DNA from: Pseudomonas massiliensis
GTDB lineage: Bacteria > Pseudomonadota > Gammaproteobacteria > Pseudomonadales > Pseudomonadaceae
Reading direction: 5' to 3'
Assembly (NCBI RefSeq): GCF_000826105.1
Contig: NZ_CCYK01000007.1
Coordinates: 620,001-684,000, forward strand
Length of the DNA: 64,000 bases
Positions within the stretch are counted from its first letter, which is position 1, and the number at the start of each line of letters is the position of its first letter. The position numbers were made by a program, and so were the translations under genes. The notes beneath the pieces are model-generated. The model saw only the letters and a list, made by a program, of their open reading frames with translations. It was not told the DNA's origin and made no database searches. This document shows positions 1 to 9,885 of the stretch, piece by piece.

Positions 1-1275
1 GCTGGCATCCCAGGTAGGCAAGGCCTGGGGCATGCTCACCTGGGCCAGTTCGCTCTCGATGTGGCGGGCCGCCGAGCGACCGTAGACGAAACACTCCAGC
101 AATGAGTTGCTGGCCATTCGGTTGGCCCCATGCAGGCCGGTGAAGGTGGTTTCGCCAATGGCATAAAGCCCCGGCACATCGGTGCGGCCATGGTTGTCGA
201 TCATTACTCCGCCACAGGTGTAATGGGCGGCGGGCACCACCGGGATGGCCTCGCGGGTGATATCGATGCCGAAGGCCAGGCAGCGCTCATATACCGTGGG
301 GAAGTGCGCGCGCACGAACTCCGCCGGCTTGTGGCTGATGTCCAGGTAGACACAGTCTGCGCCCAGGCGCTTCATCTCGTGGTCGATGGCGCGGGCGACG
401 ATGTCCCGTGGGGCCAGTTCGGCGCGGGGATGGAAGCGCGGCATGAAGCGTTCGCCATCGGGCAGCTTGAGCACGGCGCCTTCGCCTCGCAGCGCTTCGG
501 TCACCAGGAAGCTCTTGGCCTGTGGGTGGTACAGGCAGGTTGGGTGAAACTGGTTGAATTCCAGATTGGCCACCCGGCAGCCCGCGCGCCAGGCCATGGC
601 GATGCCATCGCCACAGGCGCCGTCGGGGTTGCTGGTATACAGGTACACCTTGGCCGCGCCGCCAGTGGCCAGAACCGTGAAGCGCGCCGCGAAGGTGTCG
701 ACCTCACCGGTCTTGCGGTTCAACACATAGGCCCCCAGGCAACGCTGGCCGTCTCGACCTAGCCGACCTTCGGTGATCAGGTCCACGGCCACGCGCTGTT
801 CCAGCAGCTGGATGTTCGGCCGCTGACGCGCCTGGGCGAGGAGGGTGTTGAAAATCGCTGCTCCGGTGGCATCCGCGGCGTGGATGATGCGCCTGTGGCT
901 ATGGCCACCTTCGCGGGTCAGATGAAACTCGAAGTGGCCTTCCTCGGGCGCCGGGTTGTCGTCCCGGGTAAAGGGCACCCCCTGGTCGATGAGCCACTGG
1001 ATGGCCTCGCGACTGTGTTCGACGGTGAAGCGTACCGCCGACTCATGGCACAGCCCGCCGCCGGCCTCGAGCGTATCCTGGACGTGGGAGTCCACGGTGT
1101 CGGCGTTATCCAGCACGGCAGCGACGCCACCCTGCGCCCAGTAGGTAGAGCCATTGGAGAGCTCACCCTTGCTCAGCACCGCGACCTGCAGATGAGAAGG
1201 AAGATTCAAGGCCAGGCTCAAGCCTGCGGCACCGCTGCCGATTACCAGAACGTCGTGATGCGAATGCTGACTCAT
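1..1275 (-). CDS. nadB: L-aspartate oxidase NadB, C-terminus beyond the window edge
   Basis: This enzyme oxidises L-aspartate to iminoaspartate with FAD, the first step of de novo NAD synthesis in the cytoplasm. The minus frame starts [18 protein letters not shown], with the dinucleotide-binding GSGAAG at residues 13-18, and stays open for 425 codons to the left edge. The HYTCGG motif typical of NadB and succinate dehydrogenase flavoproteins reads from position 225 in the same frame. The family is about 535 residues, so roughly 110 C-terminal residues are missing. It diverges from algU, the usual Pseudomonas arrangement. Family assignment is firm. Confidence 0.93.
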   Translation of the reverse strand, partial: MSQHSHHDVLVIGSGAAGLSLALNLPSHLQVAVLSKGELSNGSTYWAQGGVAAVLDNADTVDSHVQDTLEAGGGLCHESAVRFTVEHSREAIQWLIDQGVPFTRDDNPAPEEGHFEFHLTREGGHSHRRIIHAADATGAAIFNTLLAQARQRPNIQLLEQRVAVDLITEGRLGRDGQRCLGAYVLNRKTGEVDTFAARFTVLATGGAAKVYLYTSNPDGACGDGIAMAWRAGCRVANLEFNQFHPTCLYHPQAKSFLVTEALRGEGAVLKLPDGERFMPRFHPRAELAPRDIVARAIDHEMKRLGADCVYLDISHKPAEFVRAHFPTVYERCLAFGIDITREAIPVVPAAHYTCGGVMIDNHGRTDVPGLYAIGETTFTGLHGANRMASNSLLECFVYGRSAARHIESELAQVSMPQALPTWDAS

Positions 1276-1528
1276 GTAGCAGGTGTCTCCCGCGGCGCAG
1301 ATGCCGCTTTTCATAGGCAGAGTGCAAGAACGCGGCGCGGCGCTGGTCATTGGTCGCGTCCACGGGCACAATCCCGCATAGCCAGATGGCAAAATGAAAC
1401 TATTGAACGCAGCGGGCGGCCGACAGTTATACCAGCGGCGTATCGACAGGGCCACGGTCTTGTGTATGGCGGCTGCGCAAACGTCCGATGCCTGTCTGGT
1501 TTGTAGGAAATTGGCTATAGGGTGTTGG

Positions 1529-1556
1529 GAACTTTCCTAAATGATGGACAATCCAT
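1529..1556 (+). promoter_or_regulatory. Candidate distal AlgU (sigma-22) promoter of algU
   Basis: GAACTT at 1529-1534 is followed after 17 bases by TCCAT at 1552-1556, a fair match to the AlgU/RpoE consensus GAACTT-N16/17-TCTRA. Autoregulated promoters in this position are known for algU in P. aeruginosa. The -10 is imperfect. Confidence 0.55.
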
Positions 1557-1711
1557 AGGGAGTTGCCAAATACACAGGGCGCGACGGGAAGGGCCTACAA
1601 CAAAGGCCACCGCCAGCGGCCGGACATCCGGAGTGTTCACACAGCAGGGCTTGCCTGATGTGTTTTTTTCCTGCACCCGATCTTCAGGGCAGGAAACTTG
1701 CGTGGAGGGGA

Positions 1712-1738
1712 GAACTTTTGCACAAAGCCCGAGTCTAT
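1712..1738 (+). promoter_or_regulatory. Candidate proximal AlgU (sigma-22) promoter of algU
   Basis: GAACTT at 1712-1717, a 16-base spacer, then TCTAT at 1734-1738, about 60 bases before the algU start. This is a closer match to the AlgU consensus than the distal site and suggests positive autoregulation of the sigma factor. Confidence 0.72.
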
Positions 1739-1797
1739 GGTTGCAAGCCTGAACGATGGCTCTTGCAGCGCTCCTTGGAGCTTAACGAGGAGTGTTC

Positions 1798-2379
1798 ATG
1801 CTAACCCAGGAAGAAGATCAGCAATTGGTCGAGCGCGTGCAGCGTGGCGACCGGAGAGCGTTCGATCTGCTGGTGCTCAAGTACCAGCACAAGATTCTCG
1901 GGCTGATCGTGCGATTCGTGCACGACACCCACGAAGCACAAGACGTGGCCCAGGAAGCGTTCATCAAGGCGTACCGGGCGTTGGGAAATTTCCGCGGCGA
2001 CAGCGCCTTCTATACCTGGCTGTACCGCATCGCCATCAACACGGCGAAGAATTATCTGGTGTCCCGAGGACGACGGCCACCGGATAGCGATGTCAGCTCC
2101 GAAGACGCAGAGTTCTACGACGGCGATCACGGCCTGAAGGACCTTGAATCACCGGAACGCTCGCTGTTAAGGGATGAGATCGAGGGCACCGTCCACCGGA
2201 CCATCCAGCAATTGCCAGAGGACCTGCGTACGGCATTGACGCTACGCGAGTTCGATGGTCTGAGTTATGAAGACATTGCCAGCGTCATGCAATGTCCGGT
2301 GGGCACCGTACGGTCGCGGATTTTCCGGGCCCGGGAAGCCATAGATAAAGCCCTGCAGCCTTTGCTGCAGGAAACCTAA
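1798..2379 (+). CDS. algU: ECF sigma factor AlgU/RpoE
   Basis: Extracytoplasmic-function sigma factor that directs RNA polymerase to envelope-stress and alginate promoters and is held inactive by MucA. The 193-residue protein starts MLTQEEDQQLVERVQRGD, close to the P. aeruginosa protein in sequence and length. Region 2 (residues about 20-90, with DVAQEAFIKAYRALGNFRG) and region 4 (about 130-185, with GLSYEDIASVMQCPVGTVRS) are intact. The ATG at 1798 was chosen over the in-frame GTG at 1792 because it matches the family start and has GAGGAG upstream at a proper distance. mucA follows after 31 bases. Confidence 0.97.
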   Translation: MLTQEEDQQLVERVQRGDRRAFDLLVLKYQHKILGLIVRFVHDTHEAQDVAQEAFIKAYRALGNFRGDSAFYTWLYRIAINTAKNYLVSRGRRPPDSDVSSEDAEFYDGDHGLKDLESPERSLLRDEIEGTVHRTIQQLPEDLRTALTLREFDGLSYEDIASVMQCPVGTVRSRIFRAREAIDKALQPLLQET

Positions 2380-2410
2380 GACAGCGGCGACAGCCAAGAG
2401 AGGAACCGCA

Positions 2411-2953
2411 ATGAGTCGTGAAGCCCTGCAGGAATCGCTGTCCGCGGTGATGGATAACGAAGCGGACGAACTTGAATTACGTCGTGTACTGGGCGCTGTG
2501 GAGAACAGCGAGGCACGCGCTACCTGGGCTCGTTACCAGGTTGCCCGCGCCGCCATGCACAAGGAACTGCTCAATCCACGCCTGGACCTGGCCGCCGCGG
2601 TTTCCGCCGCGCTGGTCGACGAAGCGGCTCCAGCACCCGTGGCTGCGCGTCCATGGCGCAGCCTGGGCCGGCTGGCGGTAGCGGCCTCGGTCACTCTGGC
2701 GGTGCTTGCCGGGGTGCGTCTGTACAACCAGAACGACCTTGGCGGTGCCCAGGTCGCTCAACAGGCGGCTCAGCCTGTGCTGGTGGCGCCTCAGGCCAAC
2801 GGCCCGGCTGTACTGGCGGGCTACACGGAAACCAGCGAGCCGGTCAAGGCGCCAGCCGCCCGTGAAGCGGGCTGGCAGGACGAAAAGGCATCGGGCCCTG
2901 TGCGTCAGCACGCCGAGCAATCTTCGCATGCCGCTGGCTCCGAGACTCGTTAA
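2411..2953 (+). CDS. mucA: Anti-sigma factor MucA with a divergent, shortened C-terminus
   Basis: Inner-membrane anti-sigma factor that binds AlgU through its cytoplasmic N-terminus and is released by regulated proteolysis. The cytoplasmic domain (residues 1-80, MSREALQESLSAVMDNEADE at the start) and the membrane span (about 86-104) match Pseudomonas MucA well. The periplasmic part does not. After GPAVLAGY it runs through a short unlike segment and ends ...GSETR at residue 180, without the conserved ending (LPYARAASLENR in P. aeruginosa and P. putida, from memory) seen in ~194-residue homologues. The downstream mucB gene is also absent, so loss of the MucB-binding tail and of its partner may be linked. 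Confidence 0.93.
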   Translation: MSREALQESLSAVMDNEADELELRRVLGAVENSEARATWARYQVARAAMHKELLNPRLDLAAAVSAALVDEAAPAPVAARPWRSLGRLAVAASVTLAVLAGVRLYNQNDLGGAQVAQQAAQPVLVAPQANGPAVLAGYTETSEPVKAPAAREAGWQDEKASGPVRQHAEQSSHAAGSETR

Positions 2954-3444
2954 GTAACACCTGAACGCCCGGTTCGGCTCTCGCATGTGCTTGCGACGGC
3001 CGGCCGGGCGTTCGTTCGTCTGGAAGTCCTGTCGTTTCACGTAGGCAATAGCCATGTCGGCGCGCTTTTGCAATGGGCGAAAGCCGGCTTCGCCGTGCGG
3101 CTCCGTGCCAACGCTGGGTGAAAACCTATTTGTGCTTCCGTGGTCCATAAGGGCCGGGGCGTATCGGTGAGTGACGCTTGTGAGCGTCGCTATCGCCGTC
3201 TGCACAGCGTTTGATGCAGTATTCGGCACAGTCGAGCCGTGTTAACGCGGGCTTCATGTATCAAGTTGCAACATGAAAGATCTGCCATTGTTGTTGCAAA
3301 TAGATCCGCTTTTTCTTATAGGTCTTTGCCACCAGGGGAGGGTTCGCCCAGCCTTGTGCCTAGCGACCTTCAGGGCATCCAGGCCCGGGTTCTCGGCAGA
3401 GGCGCCCCCTTCGCTTAACCATGCTCGCACTACACGGGAGCCGT
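2954..3444. other. mucA-mucD gap with no mucB
   Basis: Pseudomonas normally has mucB (rseB) here, about 950 bases, with mucC in some species. None of the six frames of this 491-base gap shows a mucB-like protein or a recognisable fragment. Apart from the stem-loop at 2963-3013 I see nothing defined. The separation suggests mucD may have its own promoter. Confidence 0.7.
2963..3013 (+). terminator. Stem-loop after mucA
   Basis: GAACGCCCGG (2963-2972) is perfectly complementary to CCGGGCGTTC (3004-3013). An inner hairpin TCGCA/TGCGA (2981-2985 with 2992-2996) sits in the loop. The following tract is only moderately T-rich, so it may be a terminator, an attenuator or an mRNA-stability structure between mucA and mucD. 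Confidence 0.5.
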
Positions 3445-4881
3445 ATGTCGATACCTCGCTTGAAATCCTGCCTATCGCTGTTCGCGGCGGTACTGATGCT
3501 GGGGCAGGTGCTTAGCGCCCAGGCCGAAGCACTGCCTGACTTCACTACCCTGGTCGAACAGGCCTCGCCAGCCGTGGTGAATATCAGCACCACCCAGAAA
3601 CTGCCGGACCGCGGCGTGGCGGACAGCCAGATGCCTGACCTCCAGGGCCTGCCGCCCATGTTCCGGGAGTTCTTCGAGCGCAACATGCCCCGCAGCGCCC
3701 CACGCTCCCCCCGTGGCGATCGCCAGCGCGAAGCCCAGTCGCTCGGCTCCGGCTTCATCATCTCCCCGGATGGCTATGTCCTGACCAACAACCACGTGAT
3801 CGCCGATGCTGACGAAATCATAGTGCGTCTGTCCGACCGCAGTGAGCTGAAAGCCAAGCTGGTAGGCACGGATCCGCGCACCGACGTGGCATTGCTCAAG
3901 ATCGATGGCAAGAACCTGCCTACGGTGAAGCTCGGCGACTCCGACAAGCTCAAGGTAGGCGAGTGGGTGCTGGCCATCGGCTCGCCGTTCGGTTTCGACC
4001 ATTCGGTGACCAAGGGGATCGTCAGCGCCAAGGGCCGTTCGCTGCCCAACGATTCCTACGTGCCTTTCATCCAGACGGACGTCGCCATCAACCCGGGCAA
4101 CTCCGGCGGGCCGCTGTTCAACATGAACGGTGAAGTGGTGGGCATCAACTCGCAGATCTTCACCCGCTCCGGCGGCTTCATGGGGCTGTCCTTCGCCATT
4201 CCGATCGACGTGGCCCTGGACGTATCCAACCAACTGAAGAAGGACGGCAAGGTCAGCCGTGGCTGGCTGGGCGTGGTCATCCAGGAAGTGAACAAGGACC
4301 TCGCCGAATCCTTCGGGCTGGACAAGCCCGCCGGCGCGCTGGTGGCCCAGGTGATGCAGGATGGCCCGGCAGCCAAGGGCGGCCTGCAGGTGGGCGACGT
4401 GATCCTGAGCATGAACGGCCAGCCCATCGTCATGTCCGCGGATCTCCCGCACCTGGTCGGCGGCCTCAAGGCAGGTGCCAAGGCGACCTTCGAGATCATT
4501 CGCGACGGCAAGCGCCAGAACATCGAGCTGACCGTGGGTGCCATCCCGGACGACGACGACCTGGAAGCCGGCGCCGGTGCCGACGGCCAGCCCCAGCGCA
4601 GCAGCAACCGGCTTGGTGTCGCCGTGGCGGACCTGACCGACGAGCAGAAGAAAGCCGCCGACCTGCGGGGCGGCGTGCTGATCAAGGACGTACAGGATGG
4701 TCCTGCCGCCATGATCGGCCTTCAGCCGGGAGACGTGATCACCCACCTGAACAACCAGGCGATCACCTCGGCCAAGCAGTTCACCGAAGTAGCCAAGGGC
4801 CTGCCGAAGAATCGCTCGGTTTCCATGCGCGTGCTGCGTCAGGGGCGTGCCAGCTTCATTACGTTCAAGCTGGCTGAATAA
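3445..4881 (+). CDS. mucD: Periplasmic serine protease MucD (DegP/HtrA family)
   Basis: Periplasmic protease-chaperone that removes misfolded envelope proteins and dampens AlgU activation. The 478-residue protein has a signal peptide ending near AQA-27, a trypsin-like domain with catalytic His117 (TNNHVI), Asp147 (TDVALL) and Ser220 (GNSGGP), and two PDZ domains in the C-terminal half. The start at 3445 gives MSIPRLKSCL, matches homologues and has GGGAG six bases upstream. The in-frame ATG at 3421 would add eight unlikely residues. It lies next to mucA because mucB is missing. Confidence 0.96.
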   Translation: MSIPRLKSCLSLFAAVLMLGQVLSAQAEALPDFTTLVEQASPAVVNISTTQKLPDRGVADSQMPDLQGLPPMFREFFERNMPRSAPRSPRGDRQREAQSLGSGFIISPDGYVLTNNHVIADADEIIVRLSDRSELKAKLVGTDPRTDVALLKIDGKNLPTVKLGDSDKLKVGEWVLAIGSPFGFDHSVTKGIVSAKGRSLPNDSYVPFIQTDVAINPGNSGGPLFNMNGEVVGINSQIFTRSGGFMGLSFAIPIDVALDVSNQLKKDGKVSRGWLGVVIQEVNKDLAESFGLDKPAGALVAQVMQDGPAAKGGLQVGDVILSMNGQPIVMSADLPHLVGGLKAGAKATFEIIRDGKRQNIELTVGAIPDDDDLEAGAGADGQPQRSSNRLGVAVADLTDEQKKAADLRGGVLIKDVQDGPAAMIGLQPGDVITHLNNQAITSAKQFTEVAKGLPKNRSVSMRVLRQGRASFITFKLAE

Positions 4882-5180
4882 GCGGCGGCAGGGCTGGGAC
4901 GGCTGCTACCGGTGACCGGCTCAATGCCTGTCGCCGTGGCAGCCGGGTCGGTCCAGGTCGGGTCGGCCCAGCTCGGACTGGCCCGGGCGTCGCAGCCTCC
5001 GATACTGATGGCGTCAGGGCTGGACGCGAGCAATACCGGCGGCCACAGGCATGGCCTCGGCCAGCGCAGCTCGCCCGTTGGCTCAGATACAGGAGCTCCC
5101 ACAAAACTCACTGCATCAGGTACAATGCCCGGCTATTTTTTGTCGGGCGCCCGGCCCAAGGCCTTCTCGAGTGTTGATCC
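4882..5180. repeat. mucD-lepA intergenic region with REP-like inverted repeats
   Basis: 299 bases without a supported gene. Short GC-rich inverted pieces (GCTACCGGTGACCGGC near 4907, repeated GTCGG and GGCCCAG blocks, CAGGAGCTCCCACA near 5090) resemble fragments of the REP elements scattered through Pseudomonas intergenic DNA. A TACAAT at 5121-5126 could be the -10 of a lepA promoter, but no convincing -35 is visible. Confidence 0.35.
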
Positions 5181-6977
5181 GTGAGTGATTTGAGTCATAT
5201 CCGCAATTTCTCCATCATCGCCCACATCGACCATGGCAAGTCGACCCTGGCCGATCGATTCATCCAGATGTGCGGCGGCCTCGCCGACCGAGAGATGGAA
5301 GCCCAGGTGCTGGACTCCATGGACCTGGAGCGCGAGCGCGGGATCACCATCAAGGCCCACAGCGTCACGCTGCACTACAAGGCCAAGGACGGTAAAACCT
5401 ACCAGCTCAACTTCATCGACACCCCCGGCCACGTGGACTTCACCTACGAGGTCAGCCGTTCCCTGGCGGCCTGCGAGGGCGCGCTGCTGGTGGTGGACGC
5501 GGGGCAGGGCGTGGAAGCGCAGTCCGTCGCCAACTGCTATACCGCCATCGAGCAGGGCCTGGAGGTCATGCCGGTATTGAACAAGATGGACCTGCCCCAG
5601 GCCGATCCTGACCGGGTGAAGGACGAAATCGAGAAGATCATCGGCATCGACGCCACCGACGCGGTCGCCTGCAGCGCCAAGAGCGGCATGGGCGTGGACG
5701 ACGTGCTCGAGCGCCTGGTGCAGACCATCCCGGCTCCCGAAGGCGACATCGAGGCCCCACTGCAGGCCCTGATCATCGATTCCTGGTTCGACAATTACCT
5801 GGGCGTGGTTTCCCTGGTACGCGTGCGCCATGGCCGAGTGAAGAAAGGCGACAAGATCCTGGTCAAGTCCACCGGCAAGACCCACCTGGTGGACAGCGTC
5901 GGGGTGTTCACGCCCAAGCACACGCCTACCGCGGACCTCAAGGCAGGCGAGGTCGGCTTCATCATCGGTAGCATCAAGGACATCCACGGCGCGCCGGTGG
6001 GGGACACCCTGACGCTCTCCACCACGCCGGACGTGGAAGTGCTGCCAGGCTTCAAGCGCATCCAGCCCCAGGTGTACGCCGGCCTGTTCCCCACCAGTTC
6101 GGACGATTTCGAGGACTTCCGCGAGGCCTTGCAGAAGCTGACGCTCAACGATTCCTCGCTGCAATACCAGCCGGAAAGCTCCGATGCGCTGGGCTTCGGC
6201 TTCCGCTGCGGCTTCCTCGGCATGCTGCACATGGAAATCATCCAGGAGCGCCTGGAGCGCGAGTATGACCTGGACCTGATCACCACCGCGCCGAGCGTGA
6301 TCTATGAAGTGAAGATGAAGAACGGCGAGACGATCTACGTCGACAACCCGTCCAAGCTTCCCGACATCTCGTCGGTGGAGGACTTCCGCGAACCTATCGT
6401 CGAAGCCACCATCCTTGTGCCTCAGGAGCACCTGGGGAACGTCATTACGCTGTGCATCGAAAAGCGTGGCGTGCAACGAGACATGCAGTTCCTGGGCAGT
6501 CAGGTGCAGGTGCGTTATGACCTGCCCATGAACGAAGTGGTGCTGGATTTCTTCGACCGCCTCAAGTCCACCAGCCGTGGCTATGCCTCGCTGGACTACC
6601 ACTTCGACCGCTATCAGTCGGCGAACCTGGTGAAGCTGGACGTGCTGATCAATGGCGACAAGGTCGATGCCCTGGCGCTGATCGTGCATCGGGACAACGC
6701 CCACTACAAGGGGCGGGCCCTGACCGAAAAAATGAAGGAGCTGATTCCTCGGCAGATGTTCGACGTGGCGATCCAGGCGGCCATTGGCGGCCAGATCATC
6801 GCTCGAACCACTGTAAAGGCACTCAGGAAGAACGTTCTGGCCAAGTGCTACGGTGGCGACGTGAGCCGCAAGCGCAAGCTGTTGGAAAAGCAGAAGGCTG
6901 GTAAGAAACGCATGAAACAGGTCGGCAACGTGGAGATTCCACAGGAAGCCTTCCTCGCCGTGCTCAGGTTGGAATGA
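5181..6977 (+). CDS. lepA: Elongation factor 4 (LepA), ribosome back-translocase GTPase
   Basis: Translational GTPase that acts on stalled or mistranslocated ribosomes. The 598-residue length is standard. G-domain motifs are present in order: [10 protein letters not shown] (G1), DTPGHVDF (G3), NKMDLP (G4) and SAKSG (G5), followed by EF-G-like domains and the LepA-specific C-terminal domain ([15 protein letters not shown] and KKRMKQVG). The start is a GTG at 5181 ([12 protein letters not shown]), as expected from homologues. It is the first gene of the lepA-lepB-DUF4845-rnc-era-recO series and is followed nine bases later by lepB. Confidence 0.97.
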   Translation: MSDLSHIRNFSIIAHIDHGKSTLADRFIQMCGGLADREMEAQVLDSMDLERERGITIKAHSVTLHYKAKDGKTYQLNFIDTPGHVDFTYEVSRSLAACEGALLVVDAGQGVEAQSVANCYTAIEQGLEVMPVLNKMDLPQADPDRVKDEIEKIIGIDATDAVACSAKSGMGVDDVLERLVQTIPAPEGDIEAPLQALIIDSWFDNYLGVVSLVRVRHGRVKKGDKILVKSTGKTHLVDSVGVFTPKHTPTADLKAGEVGFIIGSIKDIHGAPVGDTLTLSTTPDVEVLPGFKRIQPQVYAGLFPTSSDDFEDFREALQKLTLNDSSLQYQPESSDALGFGFRCGFLGMLHMEIIQERLEREYDLDLITTAPSVIYEVKMKNGETIYVDNPSKLPDISSVEDFREPIVEATILVPQEHLGNVITLCIEKRGVQRDMQFLGSQVQVRYDLPMNEVVLDFFDRLKSTSRGYASLDYHFDRYQSANLVKLDVLINGDKVDALALIVHRDNAHYKGRALTEKMKELIPRQMFDVAIQAAIGGQIIARTTVKALRKNVLAKCYGGDVSRKRKLLEKQKAGKKRMKQVGNVEIPQEAFLAVLRLE

Positions 6978-6986
6978 TCAGGTCCT

Positions 6987-7844
6987 ATGTCTTTAAACTT
7001 CCCGCTGTTGTTGGTAATCCTCGTGGCCGTGTGCGGCCTGCTGGGTCTGCTTGACCTTGTGTACTACGCACCACGGCGGCGTGCTGCCATTGCGAATTAT
7101 CAGGGCAGCGTGGCTCAGCCGGAGCCCGCTGTGCTGGATCAACTGAACAAGGAACCGCTGCTGGTGGAGTACGGGAAATCCTTTTTCCCGGTACTGTTCA
7201 TCGTATTGGTGCTGCGTTCGTTCCTGGTCGAGCCCTTCCAGATCCCGTCGGGGTCCATGAAGCCGACCCTGGAAGTGGGCGATTTCATCCTGGTGAACAA
7301 GTTCTCCTATGGCATTCGCCTGCCGGTGCTGGACACCAAGGTGATCGACATCGGCGATCCGCAACGGGGCGACGTGATGGTATTCCGCTACCCCAGCGAC
7401 CCCTCGGTGAACTACATCAAGCGGGTGATCGGCGTACCTGGCGACACCATCCGCTACACCAGCGACAAGCATCTGTATGTCAATGGCGCACCGGTGGACG
7501 AGCAGATGGTCGGCACCACCTTCGACCCACACTTGGGCGAGGTTGGCGTGTACAAGGAGCACATCGGCGAGGCCGAGCACCTGATCCACAAGCAGATGGC
7601 GGCCTATCGCATGCTGCCTGGGGGGCAATGGACGGTTCCGGCCGGGCATTACTTCATGATGGGCGACAACCGCGACAACTCCAACGACAGCCGCTATTGG
7701 GATGACGCGCGCATTCCCAAGGACCTGCTCGGCATGGTCCCCGACCACAACATCGTCGGCAAGGCATTCGCCGTATGGATGAGCTGGCCGGAACCGAAGA
7801 CTCGGCACCTGCCAACCCTCGAGCGCGTAGGTCTGATCAAGTAA
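6987..7844 (+). CDS. lepB: Signal peptidase I
   Basis: Inner-membrane serine protease that cleaves signal peptides from exported preproteins. Two N-terminal membrane segments (residues 4-27 and about 66-82) precede the periplasmic domain. The catalytic Ser90 lies in PSGSMKPTL and the general base Lys145 in NYIKRVIG, the same numbering as E. coli LepB. The GDNRDNSNDSRYW box near residue 230 confirms the family. Its position directly after lepA is conserved across gammaproteobacteria. Confidence 0.97.
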   Translation: MSLNFPLLLVILVAVCGLLGLLDLVYYAPRRRAAIANYQGSVAQPEPAVLDQLNKEPLLVEYGKSFFPVLFIVLVLRSFLVEPFQIPSGSMKPTLEVGDFILVNKFSYGIRLPVLDTKVIDIGDPQRGDVMVFRYPSDPSVNYIKRVIGVPGDTIRYTSDKHLYVNGAPVDEQMVGTTFDPHLGEVGVYKEHIGEAEHLIHKQMAAYRMLPGGQWTVPAGHYFMMGDNRDNSNDSRYWDDARIPKDLLGMVPDHNIVGKAFAVWMSWPEPKTRHLPTLERVGLIK

Positions 7845-7923
7845 CGCGCGGTTTCCCCTTGGCGTCGCGCCGTGCATGGCGCCCTCGCCAGTTTTCCCGA
7901 CATCCGGCAGGCGAGGGTCTAGC

Positions 7924-8301
7924 ATGAAAGCAGTAAGGTCCCAACGAGGACTTTCTCTGATTGGCGGGCTGTTCCTTCTGGCCGCGCTGGCGCTGGTCGT
8001 GATGGCTGGCGCCCGGCTGGGGCCCCATTACATGGATTACTGGGCGTTGAAGAAAGCCATGGACAAGGCCGCCAGCGACCCCGCCACCAAGGTTACCGAT
8101 GGCGATGAATACTTCGACTACGTGAACCGCAGTTTGCAGATCAATAACATCCGGGATCTGGATTTGAAAAAAGCGTTGAACATCACTGAACAGTCCGGCG
8201 CCCTCGTGGCCCGCCTGGCCTACGAGCGGCGGGAGCACCTGCTGGGCAATGTCGACATGGTGGTCAGCTTCGATCACCAAAGCAGTGTGCGTCTGCCGTG
8301 A
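7924..8301 (+). CDS. DUF4845 membrane protein
   Basis: 125-residue protein of unknown function found between lepB and rnc in Pseudomonas. It begins [15 protein letters not shown] and has one hydrophobic N-terminal segment (about residues 9-30) followed by a small soluble domain. The start of the segment looks like a type IV prepilin but lacks the Glu at +5, so I do not call it a pilin. Its stop overlaps the rnc start by four bases (GTGA), which indicates translational coupling. Confidence 0.88.
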   Translation: MKAVRSQRGLSLIGGLFLLAALALVVMAGARLGPHYMDYWALKKAMDKAASDPATKVTDGDEYFDYVNRSLQINNIRDLDLKKALNITEQSGALVARLAYERREHLLGNVDMVVSFDHQSSVRLP

Positions 8302-8990
8302 ATCAGTCGCCTCTGAACCGTCTCGAGCGCCAGCTCGGCTACAGCTTCAAGAACAAGGAACTGATGCTGCTGGCCTTGACCCATCGAAGCTTCGCCGGTC
8401 GTAACAACGAGCGACTGGAATTCCTCGGCGATGCCATCCTCAATTTCGTCGCGGGCGAGGCCTTGTACGAGCGCTTCCCCCAGGCTCGGGAAGGCCAGCT
8501 TTCCCGCCTGCGGGCACGCCTGGTCAAAGGCGAAACCCTGGCATTGCTGGCCCGTGGCTTCGACCTGGGCGAGTACTTGCGCCTTGGCTCCGGTGAGCTG
8601 AAAAGCGGTGGCTTCCGTCGCGAGTCCATCCTCGCCGACGCGCTGGAAGCGCTGATCGGTGCCATCTACCTGGACGCCGACATGGAGACGGCCCGCGAGC
8701 GCGTCCTGGCCTGGCTGGCCGGTGAGTTCGACAGCCTGACCCTGGTGGACACCAACAAAGACCCCAAGACCCGCCTGCAGGAGTTCCTGCAATCCCGCGC
8801 CTGCGAGCTGCCTCGCTACGAGGTGGTGGATATCCAGGGCGAACCGCACTGCCGCACCTTTTTCGTGGAATGCGAAGTGGCGTTGCTCAACGAAAAAAGC
8901 CGAGGGCAGGGCGTAAGCCGGCGTATCGCCGAGCAGGTCGCCGCCGCGGCCGCGCTGATCGCCCTTGGCGTGGAGAATGGCAATGACTGA
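8298..8990 (+). CDS. rnc: Ribonuclease III
   Basis: Double-strand-specific endoribonuclease that processes rRNA precursors and structured mRNAs. The N-terminal nuclease domain has the signature [10 protein letters not shown] (residues about 37-46) and the second acidic cluster [13 protein letters not shown]. The C-terminal double-stranded RNA-binding domain starts near residue 155 ([11 protein letters not shown]). 230 residues is normal. The GTG start at 8298 overlaps the previous stop, and the era start lies inside its last codons. Confidence 0.97.
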   Translation: MNQSPLNRLERQLGYSFKNKELMLLALTHRSFAGRNNERLEFLGDAILNFVAGEALYERFPQAREGQLSRLRARLVKGETLALLARGFDLGEYLRLGSGELKSGGFRRESILADALEALIGAIYLDADMETARERVLAWLAGEFDSLTLVDTNKDPKTRLQEFLQSRACELPRYEVVDIQGEPHCRTFFVECEVALLNEKSRGQGVSRRIAEQVAAAAALIALGVENGND

Positions 8991-9885
8991 TACCCCGGAA
9001 AGCCGTTGTGGCTATGTAGCGATCGTAGGTCGCCCCAACGTGGGCAAGTCCACACTGATCAACCACATCCTCGGCCAGAAGCTGGCCATCACGTCGCGCA
9101 AGCCGCAGACCACGCGCCACACCATGCTCGGCATCAAGACCGAAGGGCATGTGCAGGCGGTATACGTGGATACGCCCGGCATGCACAAGGCCAACGACAA
9201 GGCACTGAACCGTTACATGAACAGGACTGCCTCGGCCGCGCTCAAGGACGTGGACGTGGTCATCTTCGTAGTGGACCGCACGCGCTGGACCGACGAAGAC
9301 CAGCTGGTCCTGGAGCGAGTGCAGTTCGTTCAGGGCCCGGTAATCCTGGCCATCAACAAGACCGATCGGCTCGAAGACAAGGCCGCGCTCATCCCTCACC
9401 TGGAATGGTTGCAGCAGCAGCTGCCAAAGGCCGAGGTGGTGCCCATCTCCGCCCAGCAGGGCCATAACCTGGACACCCTGGAAGCCCTGATCGGCAATTA
9501 CCTGCCTGAAAACGAGCATTTCTTCCCGGAAGACCAGATCACCGATCGCAGTAGCCGCTTCCTGGCCGCTGAGCTTGTGCGTGAAAAGATCATGCGCCAG
9601 CTGGGGGCCGAACTGCCTTACCAGATCACCGTCGAGATCGAGGAGTTCAAGCAGCAGGGCGCAACCTTGCATATCCACGCTCTGATCCTGGTGGAGCGCG
9701 ACGGCCAGAAGAAAATCATCATCGGCGACAAGGGCGAGCGGATCAAACGCATCGGCATGGAGGCTCGCAAGGACATGGAGCAGATGTTCGATGCCAAGGT
9801 GATGCTCAACCTCTGGGTGAAGGTGAAAGGCGGTTGGTCCGACGACGAGCGGGCGCTGCGCTCCCTTGGCTACGGCGACGTCTGA
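8983..9885 (+). CDS. era: GTPase Era
   Basis: Essential GTPase that binds the 3' end of 16S rRNA during 30S assembly. The 300-residue protein has G1 [11 protein letters not shown]3 DTPG, G4 NKTD and a C-terminal KH domain with [17 protein letters not shown] 8983 ([16 protein letters not shown]) was chosen because GGAG lies seven bases upstream and it agrees with homologues. The in-frame ATGs at 8965 and 8977 have no usable spacing. The start overlaps the end of rnc, in the conserved rnc-era-recO order. Confidence 0.96.
   Translation: MTDTPESRCGYVAIVGRPNVGKSTLINHILGQKLAITSRKPQTTRHTMLGIKTEGHVQAVYVDTPGMHKANDKALNRYMNRTASAALKDVDVVIFVVDRTRWTDEDQLVLERVQFVQGPVILAINKTDRLEDKAALIPHLEWLQQQLPKAEVVPISAQQGHNLDTLEALIGNYLPENEHFFPEDQITDRSSRFLAAELVREKIMRQLGAELPYQITVEIEEFKQQGATLHIHALILVERDGQKKIIIGDKGERIKRIGMEARKDMEQMFDAKVMLNLWVKVKGGWSDDERALRSLGYGDV

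Larger units (their letters stand above)
1276..1797. other. nadB-algU divergent intergenic region
   Basis: No coding sequence is supported in these 522 bases. The stretch carries the divergent control region, including the two AlgU-type promoters listed separately. Short open frames here lack ribosome binding sites and family resemblance. Confidence 0.7.

Noticed and set aside
5133..6704. A 523-codon minus-strand open frame
   Set aside because: Antisense to lepA, with no recognisable domain.
7924..8301. Calling the DUF4845 protein a type IV pilin
   Set aside because: The N-terminus resembles a prepilin leader but the Glu at +5 of the mature protein is missing, and the lepB-rnc context matches DUF4845.
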